This document shows positions 21,866-33,140 of a stretch of DNA of 64,000 bases, piece after piece. Source of the stretch: Plasmodium coatneyi (Eukaryota; Apicomplexa; Aconoidasida; Haemosporida; Plasmodiidae). A model generated the notes under the pieces. The model had not been told where the DNA came from, made no database searches, and was given only the letters and a program-made list of their open reading frames with translations. Location of the stretch: the NCBI RefSeq assembly GCF_001680005.1, contig NC_033567.1:3534001-3598000 (forward strand). The letters are read 5' to 3'. The stretch's first letter is position 1. Each line of letters opens with the position of its first letter. A program made the translations under genes and the position numbers.

Positions 21866-24800
21866 TTTGTCACTTGGTTTGTGTGATTTAATTTGCGCCT
21901 ACTTTTTTTTTTTTTTTTTTGCAATCCTTGTGATTACACTACACTGTAATGTGTAGCTATACAGACATACAGTCTCGCGCAGCTGTGCGGTTATATGTAT
22001 TTATCTCTTCTTTCCTATGAATTGCTTCCTTCCTGTAAGTTCCTTCACCATACACATCATTAAAGTTAATCACTTGGCTAACACTTAAATGTGTACGCTT
22101 GAGTCAATCCGCAGGAGGGTATTTGCCTACACATATGCGCGTATATCTCGATCCAAAGGAGTAACATTAAGTAACATTAATGGGTTGAAAGGTTATATGT
22201 CCCCTGGCCGTCACCAAAAAAAAAAGGACTTTATACATTAACACAGCACATATGTATTATTACTAATATGTATTAAGCTTGGCGTTCCAGCTGACCCCCC
22301 GCTTGGCATCTTAAAAATCAGTCACATATCTGACCATGCGCGAAGCAGCCTTCTCCATGCAATATTTTGTGAAAAAAAAAAAGAAAAAAAAAGAAAAAAA
22401 AAGAAAAGCATATTGTACACTGCCCCACGCAGTGGGTATACAACGGGGATGTACTAATATAAATATATGTATGTAATACTGTTCAGTTCAAAATGGGAAT
22501 GCTGCAAATCGAAGAGCAAATGAATAAATGCCGCTCGTACGGATAACACCCAGTGTGCTGTTACACTTGGTATTTTGCTATTTTTCAAACGTCACTTGAA
22601 TTTGAAATAAATACACAAGAGTACATCATGCGTGAAGGCAATTATTTGCACGGAAAACATATGCACTTCATGTGTACACGTTTCGTTTGCGCACTTATTT
22701 TGCTTTCCTTGGAGGCCTAGCTGTTTCGACATTTCGGGTCCATCGCTCGACCATCTTCCAGTTACATCGCGAACTAAGCGGAACTTGGAAATGGTTATTT
22801 GCAATTTGGAGTTCACAATTTGAAAATTTGAATTTTTTCCTTTCCCTTAACGCAAAAAATTCGATAACTCGTTTGCACAATTTTGAAAGAAAAAATTCGG
22901 AGATACATTTTTTGTGTTGCGATTTCTGTTGTGTAGTGTAAAATGGTTCGCAGCATACGGCAGGAAGCGAAAAGTGGGCGCAAAAAATTGGGGAAATGCC
23001 CAAGTGTGTCCACCCCGCGTAATCGTTACCATGCCATTGATCCCCCCAAGCGAAGGTTACGACGCATGACTGAGCAGATTATTAAAGCAGTGAAAAATAT
23101 AGCTTTATTTCTTTAGGAACACGTTTACCAAATGGAAAGGAAAAAGGGAAAATTAAGAAAATCCAAAAATGCATTTCATCCATATCAGTTCCTCTTAACC
23201 TTTTTAATGTACCCTCTTTTTATTCCTCACACATACGGAAAAAAGTTAAAGGGATACAGACAACCGCGATGAAGGGCGACCCTGGAAATCTGTGTTTGTT
23301 CTCCAAATAGTACACATGAGCGCGAAAAGGTGCAGGCTACCAAACAAGTCAAACAAAACAGTTACATATAATACAACTTATACCCTCCTGCTACGCGTGT
23401 ATTATTTTTTATTTTTTTCCTGACCCATTTTATCCTCATGGTAAGCATTGAACTATTTTGACCTGCCCAAAATTTCCATCGCTCTATCTGTAGAATTATA
23501 ATTAAAGTGGCACCACGGGGAAGAGAGTTACCCCAAGGGTGTGTACGCGTTATGAACGTGAAGCATATGTACCTCCAATGAGAAGATGGTCGTATATTTT
23601 AGGCACACACATATAAAGTGATGTCTACGTGTTCCTACATCCGTACGGTATCATCATTAAAATGCGAGTTGGGGGGTAACCATCGTCGTGCCCTCCGACA
23701 TAACACGGCAAAAATGTTTAACATGGGGGTACATTTTTCGCTTTCTTTTTTTTATTTATCATACGTAATAGGACTAAAGGATGGAAGGAGGTACTACAAC
23801 CTTTCGATGTGTGTCCTTCTTAGAACAAATCATCATAATGTAGTTCGGCTCTTCTACATCCATTCAGCATACAAAAATGGTTCACGGGCATACACACCTA
23901 AACATGTGCATATACAGGTCTGTTTTGGCTAATGCGTGCAAATATCCCCTCTTGCACATCGAACAGCGGGATGAAGCGTGATGGGTGATGGGAATAAAGA
24001 CGAAAGCCACTGTTTCGTAAGAACTATACAAATAAATAGGCGCACGTTCGAACAATACGGTGTTGACACATTTATTACATACATGCACAACCTTTACACA
24101 AGCCCATTCGGCTGGAAAAAAATCTTTCTCGTTCAACATAATGTTGTATCGGCATCGGTAAAATATACAAATCGCTCTTGTCAAAAACGAATGCGCTTTG
24201 CTACAGTACCAGCACAAAGCGTAACAAACGAATGAAGCAATTGTTAAGTAACTGGGCTAATCATTTGTATGCCCCTGCGTGTAAAATGTTTAACAATTAG
24301 GGTTTTAAAAAAAAAATAAATAAATAGCTAAGGCACACTGCTATGCATCGAATGTAAAAAAAAAAAAATGTGAAAGGGCATATATACCATCTGGTGCTGC
24401 CTTTTTATATACAAAATATGCTACGGAAATTCATTGGGCGCGCTTGGCACATATAATCCCATTCAAAATGTAAAAAAAAAAAAAAAAATCATTTTCGCTT
24501 TTGTGCAACTGTGAACATGCCATTTGGGGATAAATGGCTTTTTATTAACAGTAAGGAGTCTAATAAAAATAAGGGGAGAAATTTCGTTGCACTTTCGCTT
24601 CTTTTTTTTTACAAAATTGGCGTCACATTTTATGCGTCAAATGAAGCTCACATTGTAGGTGTCAAAAAATGGTGCCTAGCCATGGGCATTTGAATTTATG
24701 CATATACCGCTTATATGTATGTCGTGCGTAAGAATGTGCCTTACATAAGGAAAAAAATCACGTACATGTTTGCATAAACTTACAAACACGTATTTGATTA

Positions 24801-25454
24801 AAGAGTATGTGATATATTTGGAGGCACCTTTCTTTTTTCCGCTTCAAATTTGCATAAATTATATGTATATATACTCCTGTTGCAAAGCCATATGGTCTCA
24901 GGAGTCACAAAATATTTTTGCATAAATGTCATTTATATGTGTATCTCAAGCGCTATTGGTCAATTGTAATTGAATGATTTTAATTTTTTTTTTTTTTTTT
25001 CCCCCATCTTTGCATAGAAATGCCTGCATAAAATTGTATAACACCATTTCATGTACATGTTTACATTATCGCAGTTGCTTATGATTAACCAAAACGTGGT
25101 TATACATTCATTTGAATAAGAAATAGATAAAATTGAGTCCTTTTTAACAATATTGTAAATGACCAATTGGCCATAGGGTACACGCAGAGAACAGCTAGCA
25201 GTGGGAAGGCGCTAATTTGTCGCAAGACCAAGAGCATATGTATCAGTAAAACGGAAGTGAGCAAAAAGGGAAAGACCGCAGCGACGGTGTACAGCATATC
25301 GCAGCATAAAGAAGTGTGCCGTCCGTCCTCCCTACCAGAAGTTTATTTGCATATATTGTGCACCACGAATTCGTGAAATTGAATGAAAAGCTAAAAAAGA
25401 AGAGGAAAACGTTGGTAATAGTCACCATCAACGCGTGAGGAAGAGGTCCGCAAA
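21866..25454. other. Divergent 3.6 kb intergenic region
   Basis: Lies between two divergent genes and so should hold both promoters. It includes an A/G microsatellite (22371-22408, repeated runs of nine to eleven A broken by G), T runs at 21903-21920 and 24983-25000, and A runs near 24357 and 24472. ORFs of up to 111 codons here have no recognisable domain, and several overlap on both strands. No tRNA or snRNA is seen. Confidence 0.45.
22371..22408. repeat. A(n)G microsatellite
   Basis: Poly-A broken at regular intervals by single G residues, about ten bases per unit, four units. Typical slippage-prone sequence in an intergenic region. Confidence 0.85.
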
Positions 25455-27563
25455 ATGCTGCTGCTGCGGAACATCGTGGTGGTGCACCAGAAGAGGAGCC
25501 ACATGTTCTATGTGGGAAACCTGGCGAAAGTGCAATGCGTCCTGAACAATAAGAGGTTCTTTACCCTCTTGAAAAACGAAAGGCTGGATAGACTAAAGAG
25601 GGAAATCCGATACAAGCCAAATGATAATTTCCTCATATTACAATTTTATAAGGAGGCAAATGTACACAACCCAAATGAAGTTATAAAACACTACGAGAGC
25701 AACAATAACATAAAAAATGAAAGCATAACTAAGGAGTACATAAAAGCGCTAGTATATACAAATAAGTTGAAGTACACCAACTTGGATAATATAAAATATG
25801 ATAGCGACCCCATGTTACATAGGAGATATATGGACGAATCGAGTCACTCAAATGATATAAATAATGATCGTTCGAATGTGTATGATGCGGGTAATTTGAG
25901 CGCAGAGTCTGGCTACGCGAATATGGGTCAGACAGCTCATAGAATAGAATATGGGGATAAAAAAAAAGGGGTGCACAGTGAAACTTATAGCTTACAAATA
26001 GACCCCAAGACACCTTTAAAAGTGTCTGTAGTGGATGGAAGTAAAAGAGGCATGTGGGGGTTACTCAAGTCAACTATCGGGTTTCTAATTCTCGTGGCGG
26101 CGGCAAGTGTATACCTCGAGGGAGTATCCCAGAATGTCCAAAAAGGGATAGGAGTAGTAAATAAGAAAATAATTCCGGTGGAAAATGTGAAAGTCACCTT
26201 TGCAGATGTAAAAGGGTGCGATGAAGTGAAACAAGAACTTGAAGAAATAATTGATTATTTAAAGAATTCTGATAAATTTACAAAAATAGGTGCCAAGTTA
26301 CCGAAGGGGATACTCCTGTCCGGTGAACCGGGTACAGGAAAAACGTTAATTGCTAGAGCGATAGCGGGGGAAGCGAATGTTCCTTTCATACAAGCATCAG
26401 GCTCCGAATTTGAGGAAATGTTCGTAGGTGTTGGTGCCAGAAGGATAAGAGAGCTCTTCCAAGCAGCCAAAAAACATGCGCCATGTATCGTCTTCATTGA
26501 TGAAATTGATGCAGTTGGATCTAAGAGAAGCAACAGAGATAATAGTGCCGTCAGAATGACGCTAAACCAATTACTAGTCGAATTGGATGGGTTTGAACAG
26601 AACGAAGGAATAGTAGTAATCTGTGCAACAAACTTCCCACAAAGCTTAGACAAAGCGTTGGTAAGACCAGGAAGGTTGGACAAAACAATTGTAGTACCAT
26701 TGCCAGATATAAAAGGTAGGTATGAAATTTTAAAAATGTATAGCAGCAAAATTGTGCTGTCGAAGGATGTTGATTTGCATGTCTTATCGAGAAGAACCGT
26801 TGGAATGACAGGCGCAGATTTGAATAATATACTAAACATAGCTGCTATTAAATGCTCTGTGGAAGGAAAGAAAGCAGTAGATATGAATTCAATTGAACAG
26901 GCATTTGATAGAGTCGTTGTGGGACTGCAAAGAAAATCTCCCCTAAATGAAGAAGAGAAAAATATTACAGCTTATCATGAAGGTGGTCATACATTAGTTA
27001 ATTTTTACACAAAAGGTTCCGACCCTGTTCATAAGGCTACTATTATGCCTAGAGGAATGTCCCTAGGTGTTACATGGAAAATCCCAATCAGTGATAAGTA
27101 CAGCCAAAAAATTAAAGATGTACAAAGCGAAATAGATATTCTCATGGGAGGGTTAGTTTCTGAAGAAATTATTTTTGGCAAGAATAATGTGACCACAGGG
27201 TGTTCTAGTGATCTACAGAGGGCTACTCACATAGCACAATCTCTTGTTATGAATTACGGGGTAGGAATTAATGAAGAAAATATATCCATGTTCTTGCAGG
27301 ATAAAAAAAACATTAGCGAAGAAATGAAAATAAAAATTGATAAATCTATTCAGAGGATACTTTTAGATTCTTATAACAGAGCCAAAAAGGTCCTGAATCA
27401 ACACATTGATGAGCTACACAGGGTTGCTTCTGCCCTCGTAGAGTATGAAACACTTACCAGCGATGAAATCAAACTAGCTATGCAAGGGAAGCATGATCAG
27501 ATAAGAAAAAATAGAGAACTGAAACAGAAGGAGTTTAACTTGAAGGACAGTAGGATTTCGTAA
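25455..27563 (+). CDS. FtsH/YME1-type ATP-dependent zinc metalloprotease
   Basis: The 702-residue ORF has all hallmarks of an FtsH-family membrane AAA protease. A basic amino region of about 40 residues suits organelle import. One transmembrane helix lies at about 202-222. The AAA module has Walker A GEPGTGKT at 290-297, Walker B IVFIDE at 345-350 and the second region of homology ending RPGRLD near 404-409. The peptidase has HEGGH at 508-512 and a likely third zinc ligand, Asp, in TGCSSDLQRA near 586. A single helix before the AAA module is the i-AAA (YME1) layout, with the catalytic side facing the intermembrane space if mitochondrial. Plasmodium has several FtsH paralogues, one implicated in apicoplast biogenesis; this one looks most like the mitochondrial YME1 type, but the organelle is inferred. 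The ORF starts at the first ATG after an A-rich leader. Confidence 0.92.
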   Translation: MLLLRNIVVVHQKRSHMFYVGNLAKVQCVLNNKRFFTLLKNERLDRLKREIRYKPNDNFLILQFYKEANVHNPNEVIKHYESNNNIKNESITKEYIKALVYTNKLKYTNLDNIKYDSDPMLHRRYMDESSHSNDINNDRSNVYDAGNLSAESGYANMGQTAHRIEYGDKKKGVHSETYSLQIDPKTPLKVSVVDGSKRGMWGLLKSTIGFLILVAAASVYLEGVSQNVQKGIGVVNKKIIPVENVKVTFADVKGCDEVKQELEEIIDYLKNSDKFTKIGAKLPKGILLSGEPGTGKTLIARAIAGEANVPFIQASGSEFEEMFVGVGARRIRELFQAAKKHAPCIVFIDEIDAVGSKRSNRDNSAVRMTLNQLLVELDGFEQNEGIVVICATNFPQSLDKALVRPGRLDKTIVVPLPDIKGRYEILKMYSSKIVLSKDVDLHVLSRRTVGMTGADLNNILNIAAIKCSVEGKKAVDMNSIEQAFDRVVVGLQRKSPLNEEEKNITAYHEGGHTLVNFYTKGSDPVHKATIMPRGMSLGVTWKIPISDKYSQKIKDVQSEIDILMGGLVSEEIIFGKNNVTTGCSSDLQRATHIAQSLVMNYGVGINEENISMFLQDKKNISEEMKIKIDKSIQRILLDSYNRAKKVLNQHIDELHRVASALVEYETLTSDEIKLAMQGKHDQIRKNRELKQKEFNLKDSRIS

Positions 27564-28262
27564 CGGCAAAATTGGTAGGGAGTTGCCCATCTGTAGGTTA
27601 GGGCTCATCTACCAATCGGTACGGAGTATTCCTTTTTTCCCCTTTTTTTATTTTTTTTCTGTTCCTTTTCGTTTCTACGCGCATAGGATTTGCTGCTATT
27701 TTTGAATAATTAGCTTCCATCGTCATTACTATGTCTTCTAGCTTCTGTTTTTTTTTTTACACCTTTAGCACCCCCTATATGTTATGTACTTCTTTGAATA
27801 CGGTGCTTTATGGTTAAATTCGTGCCTTTTCATGTGCAAGTAGAAACAACCGTCATACGTAGACTGTGCATGCGATGCCCCTTACGTCTGATTTTATTTA
27901 ATTTCCCAGTTTGTTCCATCACCCCCGGTAGTATGTATCATCCCCTCCTCCTCCCTTGTGCTACATTGTTAATGTGAACTTCTCCCCCGTCTGGACATGC
28001 ATCCTGTATATTTACCGCTCCACAATTTAGTGGTTGTTTTAAAAACGGTTTAACTGAATAGGTGTAGTTTAGCATAAGTACATTTTAACTAGGCAATGAC
28101 CACAGCGCGAACAAAGGCAGAGTATCAAAAATGGGCGACGTGTTACCAAAAAAAAAAAATGTACATACGGAACCACTCATTAAGACGGCATGTTCCCGCT
28201 GATGCTCCTTCCAATAAACCTTTAGGTCATAAAACCAAGGTTGTGTTTTAATTTCTTCTAAC
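27564..28262. other. 3' flank of the protease gene and left border of the inserted island
   Basis: Pyrimidine-rich 3' flank (27620-27660 T/C runs) followed by unremarkable sequence with one A run near 28149. No gene is seen. The character of the DNA changes abruptly at about 28260, where the repeat block begins. Confidence 0.4.
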
Positions 28263-28918
28263 ACGACCTTATTCTTTTAAATCCAATTAACCCAATATGG
28301 AACCCAATTTGAGGTCCTTGAACAAACATTTTCCCTAAAACCCGGAATCTGAACTTGGAACCTGTTCCTTCGCAACATGAACAATAGTAATCTGTTCCTT
28401 AGGAACATCTTCCTTAGGAAGAAAGTCTTCCTCCCAAAAACCCGGAACCCTAAACTTGTAACCTGTTCCTTAGGAACATTTTCCATAGAAACATCTTCCT
28501 CAGGAACAAAATGTTCATCCCTAAACCCGGAACCTGAACCTGGAACCCTAGCCCTGAACGTGGAATCTGTTCCTTAGGAATAAAGTCTTCCCCCTATGAA
28601 CCTTAAACTTAAATTTAAAAAATTTTCCTTAGGAACCAAGTCCTCCTCAAGAATAAAGTTTTCCTCCCCAAACCCAGAATCAGAACTTACAATGTGTTCC
28701 TTAACAACACTTCCCCGAGGAAGGCTTTCTATAGGAACAAAGTCTTCCTCCCTAAACCCGGAATCTGAAGATTGAACCTGTTCCCTAGAAACACGTTCCT
28801 TAGGAAAAAAGTCTTCCTACCTAAACGCGGAACCTTAATATGCAACACGTTCCTTAATAAAATCAACCATAAAAACATGTTCCTTAGGAACAACTTCTGT
28901 AGGAATAAAGTCATCCAC
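28263..28918. repeat. Composite TTCCTTAGGAA / AAACCCGGAA repeat block
   Basis: About 650 bases of degenerate tandem repeats. Two motifs alternate. TTCCTTAGGAA, a near-palindrome often flanked as GTTCC...GGAAC, occurs seven times, with variants such as TTCCTCAGGAA. AAACCCGGAA or close variants occur about six times, at roughly 28337, 28438, 28522, 28757, 28823 and 28923. A frequent linker is AAAGTCTTCCTCCC. Units run about 65-100 bases and are heavily mutated. The second motif grades into the telomere-like array that follows, so the block looks like a telomere-associated repeat built partly from telomeric heptamers. ORFs across it (for example 28277-28486) are repeat translations, not genes. 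Confidence 0.85.
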
Positions 28919-29420
28919 CCTAAACCCGGAATCCTATGCCTTAACCCTAAATACATAACACTAAACCCTGAACCCTAAATCCTAAACCTTGAATTATAAA
29001 CCCTAAACCCTGAATTCTGAACCCTAAACCCTGAACCCTAAAGCATGAAATCTAAAATCTGAACCCTAAACCCTAAACCCTAAACCCTGAAGCTTAAAGC
29101 CTAAACCCTAAACCCGTAATCCTAAACCCGTAACCCTAAACCCGTAATCCTAAACCCGTAACCCTAAACCCGAAATCCTAAACCCGTAGTCCTAAATACA
29201 AAACCTAAACCCTAAACACGTAACTCTAAAATCGCAAGCCTAAACCCTAAACCCTAAACCCCCAAACCCTAAAACCTGAACCCTAAACCCAGAACCCTAA
29301 ACCCAGAACCCTAAACCCTGAACTCTAAATCTTAAATCCTGAACCCTAAGCCCTAAATCCTAAACCCTAAACCGGAAGACCCTAAACTCTGAAGCTTAAA
29401 GCCGGGAAGCGCTTAACCCT
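28919..29420. repeat. Interstitial telomere-like array, CCCTAAA/CCCTGAA
   Basis: About 500 bases made almost entirely of heptamers CCCTAAA and CCCTGAA with degenerate forms (CCCGTAA, TCCTAAA, ACCCAGA). The plus strand carries the C-rich strand, which is the orientation found at a left chromosome end. The consensus equals the Plasmodium telomere repeat GGGTTYA read on the other strand. The array is imperfect throughout, with point changes and odd-length units, so it is an old internal copy rather than an active telomere. Internal telomere-like arrays next to variant gene families are a known feature of the P. knowlesi genome. Confidence 0.95.
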
Positions 29421-30346
29421 GTAATACAGATTACATATGTATATGTGTTATTTATAGTGTTCTGACCTGAAGGGGTGAAGGAAAATAGTAAATAAAAAAA
29501 GATGAGAAGTGTACATAAATAAAAAGGATGATTGTAATGTGCATTGGATGAAGGGGTAGAGAAAAAAAGAGTTCAAGTAATGGGATGCAGATATTTAATA
29601 TAAATAAGCTATTCATAGTGTACTAACAAATAGTGGGGGGAGGAGAAATGAAGCAGTTATTATTATTGAAGAATCATAAATGAAAAGAAGAGCGGTGTAT
29701 ATTATAGTGTATTATTTTGAAAGAAGGTATATTGCTATTAGTAAATAGTGAATACAATTCTATGCACATCATATCCTACGCTCTTTCACCACATTTTCTA
29801 AATTTAAGCTCTGTAGTAGATATGAATGAATGTGTATAGGAAGGTCAGGGATAGAATGTACTCTGTGTAAATATGGGAGCTCTATTAAATGTGCTCTAAG
29901 AACTTTGAATAATCTTTTTAAAGTGTGAGAAAACATTAATTAATAATGTAACGTGAGGATTTTTATGGAAGGAAATTGTGTTCTTATGTAAGTAATAACT
30001 GAGTGAGGCAAATAATTGTATAGTGTTCCAAAGAATCACATAAGGTTATATAGTACGGAATGTGGAGTGTGTATAAGGAGTATGCACTTCTCTTCCTTCC
30101 TTATTCTATTACTTCAGCACATCTGTTTTACTTCTGCATGAACTATATGAATGAGTATTTAATATATATGCACATAGTATACTACTGTTTTACTTTGAAA
30201 ATTAAGCAGTGTGTGTTGTTCAGGAAGTCAGGAGTTCATCCTCCGTAATAATCACAAAGCGAGCAGAATCCTTGTATATGTGTTTTGCATAAATTATGAG
30301 CACATTTTTGGAATAAATTCATTATATAGAAGAGTAAACATGAACA
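29421..30346. other. Upstream region of the kir gene
   Basis: AT-rich sequence with recurrent TAGTGT, GTGTAT and ATATGGGAGC-type phrases that also appear upstream of the kir pseudogene near 35560-35920 (for example TATAGTGTTCTGA at 29454 and again at 35568). This looks like a shared pir upstream region carrying promoter sequence. No coding segment is supported except the proposed first exon at 30347. Confidence 0.4.
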
Positions 30347-32098
30347 ATGACGCCGGACGATGCAATATTAACGGTTCGTTAACATCCCAACTCCCCCCCT
30401 TTCCTTTCTTCTATTACTCAGTGTGAATAATTGTATACTAAACATACAATACTTTATGTACAGTGTCGTAAATTAGGTGGTGTATATATGAACATACACA
30501 AATACATCTATTTTGTTCCTTATAATTTTTGTAGGAAAAACTTTTGGAAAATTTGCCTTCAGTAAAGATGTACAAAGAGTTGAGTCAAAAGGCCAATAGT
30601 AAAAATAATATAAATTGTAATAATGATGTGAAGAAAAGAATAAAGGACTATATTACAGATGAAAATACTGTAAATAAGATTATGAAAGTATTCTGTTACA
30701 GATATGAAATGAATCGTGATGAAGATGAAGACAAAAAGTGGTGTAATGCCACTTATTATTGGATAGGGGAAATATTATCTGAAAAATTGGAGGATTTGAA
30801 ATTTCAAGTTACCATGACTAAATGTTATAATGAAATGAGGCAAAGGAAAAATAAAAGTGGGTGTGAATTTATGTACCTTGTTGATAAGGACTTATTCGAA
30901 GCATTAAAAAAATTGGTCGACTATAAGATGGACGAAGTAATTATAAAGGAGCAATTAGGGGGAGAGCAAAATAGGAAGTGTAATCAAAAGTACCATGAAT
31001 ATTTGGGAGATGTGAAAAAGGCCTACGGCAAAATACGTGGGCAATGTTCAGAAAGAAATAATAATGAGTGTTACTGGAAGTTCAAAGGATTATATGGGGA
31101 TATCGGGAATGTGGAAGACTTGAAGTTAAGTTGTAAACTGCAAGGTACGACGGCAACTGCACACGAAAGTAACTCCGCACCAGGAATAGGTGTTGCCCCA
31201 GGAGTTGGGGTGGCACCTGGGGTTGGTGTTGGACCTGGTGGTGATATGGTTGGTGCCCTAGGTGGTGTTCCTGGTATAGGTGTGGGTCTAAGGAGGAGAA
31301 AGTAAAGGAAGGAGGGTCTAAGGAGGAGAAAGGAAGAAAGGGTCTAAGGAAAAGAAGGGTTTAGGGAAGGAAAGTACCTCCTAAGGGAAGGAATTGATGG
31401 TCTAAGGAGGGAAGGAAAGGGAAATACACTAATATTATTCCATGTACTTATTTATTTTTCAGCCGTATCAGGAAGATCAAGTGCTGCCAGTGATGGTGGT
31501 GCTGCTAGCACTGCCGTTGCACCTGCTGCTGTGTCTGGTGGACTTGCCACCACAGTAGGATTACCTGCAATCCTATACTTTTTATATAAAGTAATAGCCA
31601 TTACAATTACCATTACGACTATAGTGCTTATAAACCTAAGATAAGGCTTATTACTATTTTTTCCCTATTTGAATTGAATGCTAAAAGGGGGGTATATTGA
31701 ATGTAATATACGCTCGCACCCTTTTTTTTCCCTCCCCTCCTTACCATAATTCATTCCTTTCCACTGCTTCACTTTCTTCCTTTCCTTAGTATACTTCCTT
31801 ACCATCTTTGTTACGTAACACCTTCTTTGGAAACAATAGCAGAAGGAACAGAGAAAGAAGATCAACAGGCCGAAAACAACAACAGTTCGATAAATTCACA
31901 GAAGGCAGCTCAACATACGGTTCCACAATAGCAGATTCGACGGATGTTTCTACAATCTATAATGGTAGGTCACCACCACCACAAAGAAGAAAAGGAAGAA
32001 TGAGAAATGACGTCACTCAACAAAGACAACAACAACAAAGTCAACAGAAGCCACGGAGGCAAAGAACCAATATAAGTTATCATACCATGCAACATTGA
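30347..32098 (+). CDS. kir (pir superfamily) variant antigen, four exons, apparently intact
   Basis: Proposed exons: 30347-30373 (tentative short start exon), 30535-31279, 31463-31590 and 31790-32098, with matching phases 0, 1 and 0. Exon 2 has the cysteine-spaced pir ectodomain: LLENLPSVKMYKELS, then CNNDVKKRIKDYI, CYRYEMN, then WCNATYYWIGEILSEK, then CNQKYHEYL. Its end carries an APGVGV hexad repeat. Exon 3 contributes a Ser/Ala/Gly linker and the membrane helix (GLATTVGLPAILYFLYK). Exon 4 begins YTSLPSLLRNTFFGNN, the classic pir post-membrane sequence, and ends NISYHTMQH after a Gln/Arg-rich tail. These features define KIR/VIR-type proteins, predicted to be exported to the infected red cell or its membrane systems. 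The exon 2 donor is chosen for phase; reading through it would give a stop at 31305 and no anchor. Confidence 0.88.
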
Positions 32099-32184
32099 TT
32101 AAGCAAGTAATGTCCTCCCCACTGGGAAGGAACAATTAATAACACCACTCGCAGAATGCATACAATGTAAGAAGCAAAAATTAC

Positions 32185-32480
32185 CATTCTTCCTTTTTCG
32201 CCCTTCCTTTCCTTCTTATTCCTTCTTTCCTTCTCTTTACTTACTTCTTTTTTTTTTGTTTTCATTCTCTTTTTGTTTTTCTCTTTATTCTTTTCCTTCA
32301 TTTCTTTATATTCATTTTATTCTTCCTTTCCTTTTTTTTTTTTTTTTTTTTTTTTTCCTTCCCTCTGTTCCTTTTTCACTAATTATTTATTTCTTTTTAA
32401 AAAAAAAAAAAGAAAAAAAAAAAAAGGAGGGAAATAAATAATAGTACTATAAAAGAAGGAAGAAAGAAGAAAGAAAGGTA
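32185..32480. repeat. Polypyrimidine tract followed by polypurine tract
   Basis: From about 32185 to 32400 the plus strand is almost pure T/C (including a 24-base T run near 32333-32356). From 32399 to 32480 it is almost pure A/G. ATTATTTATTTC at 32382-32393 and GAAATAAATAAT at 32431-32442 form a perfect 12-base inverted repeat around the switch point. This is the 3' flank of the kir gene. Apparent ORFs through it are low-complexity artefacts. Confidence 0.8.
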
Positions 32481-33140
32481 ACAGACCCTTCTCAAAGAAG
32501 TTTTTACATATTTCCTTAAAAAAAAGGAAAAGGAAAAAGAGGCGGGAAAAAATGGAAAATTCTACCCTCCTATATAATGCGCAAAGAAAAATCTTACATA
32601 TTCTTTTCCTAAAATATTTTGTTCTTTTTTCACCATTATATCCAAAATGAAAGAACTAATCTTGAGCACAAACATGTGAAAACATATACAATTTTAATGC
32701 TTAAAACATGCTATTTTGTATTCCTTGCATTATTAGAACTGTTGTATAATTGGAAACGAATGCGAATTTTTTTTTTTTTTAGAATATTAATAATTTTTAT
32801 CTAATTCCTGAAATAAGGTAATTATGTAATTAAAATCAATTTTTTTTTTTAAAGTATGATTATTTTTTTTTCTATATATATATTTTTGCGTACGTTGTAA
32901 TATGTTCTTTTATTTTAAAATAAATATATACACACATCTATAATAATGAAGAAGAACAACAGTACGCGAATGGCATATATGTGCCTCCCTCAAAAGTGAC
33001 TTAATGAGAACACTTAGAAATAATGAATAAAATAATCACATAATCAATAAATATACATAAAAAAACAAGGAAGGAAATATGCGCACATTTTTTAATTATT
33101 CTTCATTCTAAAAAAAAAAGAGAAAAGAAGAGGAAACAAA

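Noticed and set aside
26255..26839. 194-codon minus-strand ORF
   Set aside because: It lies antisense within the FtsH AAA module; its Ser/Ile/Leu-rich residues are the complement of conserved codons.
28277..28978. ORFs of 66-75 codons on both strands
   Set aside because: Translated repeats of the composite block; symmetrical ORFs on both strands show they are not genes.
31280..31305. kir exon 2 read through to a stop at 31305
   Set aside because: This would leave the clear membrane and post-membrane exons (31463-31590, 31790-32098) unused; a phase-1 donor at 31280 joins them in frame.
32619..32804. Second signal-like exon (MLKTCYFVFLALLELLYNW)
   Set aside because: It is hydrophobic but has no convincing donor or following exon before the gene at 33141.
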